Part shown: positions 7,008 through 11,598 of the stretch, in pieces
Layout: each line of letters opens with the position of its first letter
Position numbering within the stretch: position 1 is the first letter of the stretch
Assembly (NCBI GenBank): GCA_937981515.1
Contig: CALJNY010000046.1
Span: 1-11,598 of the forward strand
DNA: 11,598 nt
Source: an uncultured Collinsella sp.
GTDB taxonomy: Bacteria; Actinomycetota; Coriobacteriia; Coriobacteriales; Coriobacteriaceae
Direction of reading: 5' to 3'
The notes under the pieces: generated by a model
Databases searched by the model: none
Told to the model about the DNA's origin: nothing
The model's input: the letters and a program-made list of their open reading frames with translations, nothing else
Made by a program: the position numbers and the translations under genes

Positions 7008-7037
7008 CCCGCTCTCTCGCCACGAGTCGGGATTTAG

Positions 7038-9173
7038 CTAATGGATAAGCTTAAAGTCCAAGTGTCCACGCGTGGTATTGACGCGCGAGACCTCGATAAT
7101 CACGCGCTGGCCCAGTTCATAGCGAGTCCCCGTGTCGGCGCCCGTCAGCGTAAGCGCGTCCTCGTCGAACTCGAACCACTCGTTGCCCAGGCTCTTAATT
7201 GAAACCAGGCCCTCGACCTGCGTTAGGTCCAAGCGCACAAAAAGGCCCATGCTGCTAACCCACGAGACGGTTCCGGCATAGCGCTCGCCCAGACGGTCCT
7301 CATAGTACTGGGCAATCTTGATCTTTTGCGTCGCATGGCTGGCGGCATCTGCCGCGCGCTCGGCATCGCTGCATGCGCGGCAGATCTGCGGCAGAATGCG
7401 CGGCAGCGACTCGCGCCCCTTGCCGATCAGCCGCGGCGTACGGACCAAGGCGTCCTTGCCGCCGAGCTGCTCATAGGCCAACTGCAGTTTGAGCACGCGG
7501 TGCACCACCAGATCAGGGTAGCGACGGATGGGACTCGTAAAGTGACAGTAGCACGGCGCGGCGAGCGCAAAGTGGCCCTCGTTGCGCGGCTTGTACAGCG
7601 CGCGCTGCATGCTGCGCAGAAGCAGCGTGTTAACGAGCGGTGCGTTGGCCGTACCGGCGGCAGCATCAACTGCAGCCTGCAGCTCATCGGGGCTCCCCAG
7701 GGCAATACCGGCAGCACGGCGATCGTCGATGATGCCTAGCTGCGCCAGCGCAACGGCGGCACCGTGCAGGCTATCGGGGCTCGGATCCTCATGCACGCGA
7801 TAGCAGGCCTCGATATCACGGTCTGCCAGCCACTCTGCAACGCACTCGTTGGCGAGCAGCATGGCTCCCTCGATAAGCGACGTGGCGTACGAACGCTCAC
7901 GCGCCACAATCTGCACGGGCACTCCGTCCTCATCCAATAGAGCGCGAATCTCGGCCGTGTCAAAATCGACTGAGCCGCGGGCGCGACGGATACGACGGCG
8001 AAGTTCGGCGAGTTCGTTGGCGGCGACAAGGAAATCGCCGAGGTCGACGTTGTAGCCGCGGGCGGCCTCCTCGCACGCAAGACCGCGCTCAAGCGCTTCC
8101 TCGCGCGAGGCCTCAGCAGCCGCAACATCCTCGGCCGCACCCTCCAGCACCGAATACTCAACCGCGCCGGCACGCACCAGCAGCGCCTCGGCGCCGTCAT
8201 AGTCCATACGCACACGCGAGCGAATCACGCTGGGGTACGGATCGTAATGCCGCACGCGACCCTGCGCATCGAGCTCAATGTCAACGGTAAACGCAAGGCG
8301 GTCCTCGTCAGGGCGAAGCGAGCACAGGTCATTGGACAGGCGTTCGGGCAGCATGGGAAGCACGCGATCGGCCAGATACACCGATGTCGTACGATGGCGA
8401 GCCTCAAGATCGATATGCCCGTCCCAAGCCACATAGTGTGAAACGTCGGCGATATGCACACCCAGCTTGTAGCCACCCTCGGGCGTGCGCTCCAACGAAA
8501 CGGCATCGTCAAAGTCGCGCGCGTCGACCGGGTCGATCGTGATGACAAAGCGGTCGCGCAGATCGCGGCGGAGCGGGTCCTTAAGCGCCGCGGACACATC
8601 GAGCGAAAGCCCCTCGGCCTCGGCCAGCGCGGCCTCGGGATAGCTATCGGTATAGCCGTAACGCGCCATCACATATTGAACGCCCAAATCGGGCGCGTCA
8701 TCTCCGCCAATGCGGCGTTCGATCGTCACGGTGCCCGATTCCAGGCGCGTCGGGTAGGTCAAAATGCGCGCGACAACAGCATCACCCGGGTGGACACCCA
8801 GACGATCCGCCGAGGTATCCTCGGGCAGAATGAAGAAGTCGGCCTTCAGACGCGAATCGAGCGGCTCGATCACACCGAGCGGACCGGCGGTCTGGTACGT
8901 GCCCACCACGCTTATGGCTGCACGCTCAACCACGCTTTCGATCACGGCGCGCCGCTCACCGTGCGGGCTGTTCTTAATGCTCACGGCAACGGTATCGCCA
9001 TCCATGATCTCGCGCTTACCGCGGCCCATGACCTTGTAGTCGCCGTTTTCGGTTACAACGTAGGCGCTATGCTCATGGAGCTGCACGCGCCCGATCAGGC
9101 TCGGACGGCGTTCGCTGCGCACCGGCCCGCGCTGATTGCGAGCTCCACGCTTATGCTTGTTATTGCGCCCCAT
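7038..9173 (-). CDS. rnr: Ribonuclease R (RNB-family 3'-5' exoribonuclease)
   Basis: This encodes a 711-residue RNase II/R family exoribonuclease, which degrades structured RNA processively from the 3' end. A very basic N-terminus (MGRNNKHKRGARNQRG) precedes cold-shock-type OB domains (about 25-160). The RNB catalytic domain holds the metal-binding aspartates in DPVDARDFDDAVSL (D214, D220, D222, D223), followed by GVHIADVSHYVAWDG, LPERLSNDLCSLRPDEDRLAFT and HFTSPIRRYPDLVVHR (544-559). A C-terminal S1 domain begins around ERYAGTVSWVSSMGLFVRL. There is no long lysine-rich tail like that of E. coli RNase R. The ATG at 9173 has AGGAGG 4 nt upstream. The gene is separated from ftsX by a strong terminator, so it is an independent unit. 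Such genes often neighbour smpB, but no smpB follows here; a recombinase does. Confidence 0.95.
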   Translation of the reverse strand: MGRNNKHKRGARNQRGPVRSERRPSLIGRVQLHEHSAYVVTENGDYKVMGRGKREIMDGDTVAVSIKNSPHGERRAVIESVVERAAISVVGTYQTAGPLGVIEPLDSRLKADFFILPEDTSADRLGVHPGDAVVARILTYPTRLESGTVTIERRIGGDDAPDLGVQYVMARYGYTDSYPEAALAEAEGLSLDVSAALKDPLRRDLRDRFVITIDPVDARDFDDAVSLERTPEGGYKLGVHIADVSHYVAWDGHIDLEARHRTTSVYLADRVLPMLPERLSNDLCSLRPDEDRLAFTVDIELDAQGRVRHYDPYPSVIRSRVRMDYDGAEALLVRAGAVEYSVLEGAAEDVAAAEASREEALERGLACEEAARGYNVDLGDFLVAANELAELRRRIRRARGSVDFDTAEIRALLDEDGVPVQIVARERSYATSLIEGAMLLANECVAEWLADRDIEACYRVHEDPSPDSLHGAAVALAQLGIIDDRRAAGIALGSPDELQAAVDAAAGTANAPLVNTLLLRSMQRALYKPRNEGHFALAAPCYCHFTSPIRRYPDLVVHRVLKLQLAYEQLGGKDALVRTPRLIGKGRESLPRILPQICRACSDAERAADAASHATQKIKIAQYYEDRLGERYAGTVSWVSSMGLFVRLDLTQVEGLVSIKSLGNEWFEFDEDALTLTGADTGTRYELGQRVIIEVSRVNTTRGHLDFKLIH

Positions 9174-9207
9174 GGCGCCTCCTAACTATCGATTGCGAAC
9201 TCCAAAG

Positions 9208-9213
9208 AGTCTA
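9208..9213 (-). promoter_or_regulatory. Possible -10 element for rnr
   Basis: TAGACT on the minus strand at 9208-9213 lies about 35 bp upstream of the rnr start, within the 77 bp left after the ftsX terminator. The -35 region is poor. A promoter is expected here because the terminator isolates rnr. Confidence 0.3.
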
Positions 9214-9250
9214 CCCAAATGATTCGCTTTCCTGCCGTCCCCTAGGGATC

Positions 9251-9284
9251 AAAAAACGGGCCGCCCCATAAGAGACGACCCGTT
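9251..9284 (-). terminator. Strong intrinsic terminator after ftsX
   Basis: On the minus strand a 13-bp stem (arms 9272-9284 and 9255-9267, three G-U wobbles) with a 4-nt loop is followed by a run of six T residues (9251-9256, partly used in the stem). It ends the ftsE-ftsX transcript about 25 bp after the ftsX stop codon. Confidence 0.9.
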
Positions 9285-9308
9285 GGAAGGGATGAATTCC
9301 AAGCATGC

Positions 9309-10229
9309 CTACACGCGCAGGTAGCGGCGCATGGCGATGGCAGAACCAAAGAGACCGATAATCACACCGACCAGAATCAGCGCAGCATAGGTCACCAGGT
9401 AGTACTGCATCGGCAGGGCAAACGACATCCAGCCGATGCTCTCCTGCAGACGCGGAATCATCAGATTGCGCAGCAGCTCCAGAACGCCGATGGAAAGCAG
9501 CGAGCCCAAAATGGCCTGCAGCACGCCCTCGGTGATAAACGGGCCACGAATGAAGCCGTTGCTGGCGCCGACCAGACGCATAATCGCAATCTCACGACGA
9601 CGCGCCGTGATGGACAGGCGAATCGTGTTGTTGATGAAGATGAATGCGATAAAGGTCAGAAGACCAACGAGCACCACGGCGGCGATGCGGATGTAGTTGG
9701 TCACCTGGAACAGGCGGCTCACTTCCTCCTGGCCGTACAGCACGCTCGCGTTGACGTCGCCGTCATCCGCGATCTTCTGGAAATCGGCATCCTTCTTGAG
9801 CTTCTTTGCCGTGCTCTCGACCTTGGACGGATCGTCCATCTCAATAGCGAAGGAAGCCGGCAGCGGGTTCTGGCCATCGAGCGCGCTCATGGTGGCGTCG
9901 GCGTTGCCCGACATCTTGCTCGTATACTCGGCCAGCGCGTCGTCCTTGTCCTTATAGGTCACGGACTTGACGTTATTCCACGTCTTAAGCTCGGCCTCAA
10001 AAGCCTGAACATCGGCCTGATCGGCGTCATCACTAATGAACGCGTTGATGACAACCTGATCCTCGACGGTGCCGATCACGGAGTTCAGCATCGCAGAGCC
10101 CATGATGAACAGGCCGATGATAAACAGCGAAAGGAAGATCGTGATGACGGCGCCGAGCGAGGTAGTCCAGTTACGGAAGAAGTGGCTGATTGCCTCTTTG
10201 AAGGAGTAGCCCACGTTAGTTGGTGCCAT
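9309..10229 (-). CDS. ftsX: Cell division membrane protein FtsX
   Basis: This encodes a 306-residue membrane partner of FtsE; FtsEX couples ATP hydrolysis at the division site to activation of cell-wall hydrolases. Topology is typical: a short cytoplasmic N-terminus, TM1 at about 24-48, an extracellular domain at about 50-178, then TM2 (180-200), TM3 (232-255) and TM4 (280-300). The conserved cytoplasmic segment NTIRLSITARRREIAIMRLVGAS (201-223) follows TM2, and the protein ends in IAMRRYLRV. The ATG at 10229 overlaps the end of ftsE by 14 bp and has GGGGAGG about 11 nt upstream, inside the ftsE coding region, suggesting translational coupling. A strong terminator follows. Confidence 0.95.
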   Translation of the reverse strand: MAPTNVGYSFKEAISHFFRNWTTSLGAVITIFLSLFIIGLFIMGSAMLNSVIGTVEDQVVINAFISDDADQADVQAFEAELKTWNNVKSVTYKDKDDALAEYTSKMSGNADATMSALDGQNPLPASFAIEMDDPSKVESTAKKLKKDADFQKIADDGDVNASVLYGQEEVSRLFQVTNYIRIAAVVLVGLLTFIAFIFINNTIRLSITARRREIAIMRLVGASNGFIRGPFITEGVLQAILGSLLSIGVLELLRNLMIPRLQESIGWMSFALPMQYYLVTYAALILVGVIIGLFGSAIAMRRYLRV

Positions 10230-11436
10230 AGTTGCCGTAACCTCCCCTCTCCTGGTCGCGGATGACGTGGCCGCCCTCGAGGGCGATCACGCGACGGTGC
10301 ATGCTATCGACCATCTCGCGGTCGTGCGTGGCGACGATCACGGTGGTGCCGGTGCGGTTAATACGCTCAAGCAGCTTCATGATGCCCAGCGAGATCGCCG
10401 GGTCGAGGTTGCCCGTGGGCTCGTCGCAGATCAGCAGCGGCGGACGGTTGACCATAGCACGGGCGACGGCAACGCGCTGCTGCTCGCCACCGGAAAGCTG
10501 GTCGGGCAGCGAGTCCATCTGATCGGCCAGACCGACCAGGCGCAGCACCTCGGGCACCTGGCTGCGAATGACGCCCTTGGGCTTGCCGATGCACTGCAGG
10601 GCAAACGCCACGTTTTCGTAGGCGGTCTTTTGCGGCAGAAGCTTAAAGTCCTGGAACACGGCGCCAATCTGGCGGCGCAGGAACGGAACCTTGCGGTTCT
10701 TGATCTTCATGAGGTCCTGACCGGCAACCAGGATGCGGCCGCTCGTCGGCTTGACGTCGCGGTTGAGCGTCGACAGCAGCGTGGTCTTACCCGAGCCGGA
10801 GTGACCGACCAGGAAGACGAACTCGCCCGGATAGATCTCGATGTTGATGTCGTCGAGTGCAGGCTTGTTGGGCTGTGCCGGATAGATCTTGGTGACATGC
10901 TCCATAAGGATGACGGGCTCGACACCGGCCTGCTTGGCCATCTTCTTGCGGCTGGCCTGCGGATCGATGGGCGCAAACACCGACGTAAAATCGGGGTTGT
11001 TGAGCGCGTTATCGAGGCTTGCGACCTCGGCTGCCTGATCGCTCTCGACCACCGGGGCAGCAGGCTGCGTGGGGTCGGGAATAGCGGCAAAGAGACCGGA
11101 CTGCGTAGGCTGAGGAGCCGGCGTCGCAGGGGCCAAGGGGTCGGGAATGCCGGCCATGGTAGGCTGCGGCGTGGCGGCACCAGCCTGAGGCTGCTCCACG
11201 CGAGCGGTCACGGCCTGAACGGGCTCAAAACCCGCCGTGCCGGAAAGCGCGACATCGCTGGTTGGATTGTAGGCAAAGGGATCGGATGCCGGCTGTGCCT
11301 GATCTGCCGGCTGAGCGGGGGCCTGAGCAACAGGCTGGCCCTCTGAATCCGGAGTGGCGAAACGACTGCCCTGGACGCCTGCCTGCGTCTTGGGGGCATC
11401 ATCGCCCGCACCGGAGGTACGGAAGTGGTTACCCAC
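10216..11436 (-). CDS. ftsE: Cell division ATPase FtsE with a long disordered N-terminal extension
   Basis: This encodes a 406-residue protein; FtsE is normally about 220-230 residues. The ABC ATPase domain occupies about 174-395: Walker A GHSGSGKTT (211-219), Q-loop Q262, signature LSGGEQQR (314-321), Walker B LLICDEPTGNLD (334-345) and H-loop H371. Ahead of it are about 170 residues rich in Pro, Ala, Gln and Asp with no recognisable fold, containing two IPDP units (97-100 and 119-122). A short Gly-rich tail (GGYGNYGTN) ends the protein. The GTG start at 11436 is backed by TAAGGAG 5 nt upstream, whereas the internal ATG at residue 166 has only AAGAAG in front of it, so the extension is probably translated. 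The gene heads the ftsE-ftsX operon. Confidence 0.93.
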   Translation of the reverse strand: MGNHFRTSGAGDDAPKTQAGVQGSRFATPDSEGQPVAQAPAQPADQAQPASDPFAYNPTSDVALSGTAGFEPVQAVTARVEQPQAGAATPQPTMAGIPDPLAPATPAPQPTQSGLFAAIPDPTQPAAPVVESDQAAEVASLDNALNNPDFTSVFAPIDPQASRKKMAKQAGVEPVILMEHVTKIYPAQPNKPALDDINIEIYPGEFVFLVGHSGSGKTTLLSTLNRDVKPTSGRILVAGQDLMKIKNRKVPFLRRQIGAVFQDFKLLPQKTAYENVAFALQCIGKPKGVIRSQVPEVLRLVGLADQMDSLPDQLSGGEQQRVAVARAMVNRPPLLICDEPTGNLDPAISLGIMKLLERINRTGTTVIVATHDREMVDSMHRRVIALEGGHVIRDQERGGYGNYGTN

Positions 11437-11481
11437 TGGTGCTCCTTATCGTCGTGCGTTTAAACTACATGAGCGCTTTAT

Positions 11482-11487
11482 ATTTTA
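11482..11487 (-). promoter_or_regulatory. Possible -10 element of the ftsEX operon
   Basis: TAAAAT reads on the minus strand about 45 bp before the ftsE GTG, in a locally AT-rich patch that stands out from the surrounding GC-rich DNA. No clear -35 hexamer is seen at 16-18 bp; the expected spacer is instead occupied by an inverted repeat (11488-11506). Confidence 0.35.
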
Positions 11488-11506
11488 GCAGCATTAACTT
11501 TGCTGC
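11488..11506. promoter_or_regulatory. Inverted repeat next to the ftsE -10 region
   Basis: Perfect 6-base arms (GCAGCA at 11488-11493 and TGCTGC at 11501-11506) are separated by 7 bp and directly adjoin the putative -10 hexamer. The position would suit a regulator binding in the promoter spacer. A short dyad of this kind can also occur by chance. Confidence 0.28.
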
Positions 11507-11526
11507 ACATAAGAAGCATGGCGTGC

Positions 11527-11598
11527 TTAGGGATCCCGTCGGCCGGGCACAGGGTTACTCTCCAAATCGTCCTCGGACATGTCGGAGCCCCCGCTGCG
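11527..11598 (-). CDS. C-terminal tail of an upstream gene (partial; possibly prfB)
   Basis: On the minus strand the frame beginning at the right window edge is open for 23 codons and stops at TAA (11527-11529), 90 bp before the ftsE start. The visible tail, RSGGSDMSEDDLESNPVPGRRDP, is polar and acidic with no recognisable motif. Third codon positions are mostly G or C (about 18 of 23), which favours this frame over a second open frame in the same stretch. In many actinobacteria prfB (release factor 2) precedes ftsE-ftsX, so it may be the end of RF2. The sequence itself does not prove that. Confidence 0.4.
   Translation of the reverse strand, partial: RSGGSDMSEDDLESNPVPGRRDP

Noticed and set aside
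8454..9185. A 243-codon plus-strand frame opposite the 5' part of rnr.
   Set aside because: No family signature and no ribosome binding site; RNase R on the other strand explains the region.
10267..11346. A 359-codon open frame on the plus strand opposite ftsE.
   Set aside because: Composition is typical of antisense frames (Leu/Arg/Gly/His-rich), without domain motifs; the minus strand has all FtsE ABC motifs in frame.

Overview
The window looks like a chromosomal segment of a high-GC actinobacterium, most likely a Coriobacteriia member such as Collinsella or a close relative. This rests on the GC-rich third codon positions, strong AGGAGG-type ribosome binding sites, an actinobacterial ftsE-ftsX pair, and a gut-type amino-sugar salvage operon. 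The genus is inferred from gene content; no database search was possible. Apart from one partial gene at the left edge, every gene reads on the minus strand, so transcription runs from high to low coordinates.

Right to left: (1) At 11527-11598 is the C-terminal tail of an unidentified protein (prfB would fit the usual actinobacterial order). (2) ftsE (10216-11436) and ftsX (9309-10229) overlap by 14 bp and end at a strong intrinsic terminator (9251-9284). FtsE carries an unusual disordered N-terminal extension of about 170 residues. (3) rnr (RNase R, 7038-9173) has its own leader and a GC-rich hairpin after it. (4) A Pin/resolvase-type serine recombinase (6256-6861) is preceded by a cluster of inverted ACCTG-type half-sites (6880-6939) that resembles a recombination or operator site. 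(5) A VanZ-family membrane protein (5570-6151, TTG start) is followed by a hairpin at 5465-5488. (6) A four-gene N-acetylmuramic acid salvage operon follows: murR-like RpiR regulator, murQ etherase, a murP-like PTS EIIBC permease and a mupG-like DUF871 hydrolase. (7) A small CxxC protein of the ArsC/Spx fold (470-829) comes next. (8) On the plus strand, the end of a protein resembling the N-terminal domain of MarR-type regulators (2-397) converges on it. The two are separated by a 50-bp imperfect palindrome (415-464).

The central system is the operon at 922-5365. Its logic matches the cell-wall sugar recovery pathway described in Staphylococcus aureus. The permease would import and phosphorylate MurNAc or the disaccharide MurNAc-GlcNAc. 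The MupG-like enzyme would split the 6-phospho-disaccharide inside the cell. MurQ would then remove the lactyl ether to give GlcNAc-6-phosphate, with the RpiR/SIS regulator sensing MurNAc-6-phosphate. The last gene, mupG, is set apart by a textbook terminator hairpin whose U-tract runs almost into the mupG Shine-Dalgarno, so its expression is probably attenuated relative to the rest. FtsEX and RNase R are core functions. The recombinase, the palindrome and the truncated-looking regulator are the accessory or unexplained elements. No tRNA, rRNA, CRISPR array or complete insertion sequence was seen, and no intergenic stretch exceeds about 205 bp.
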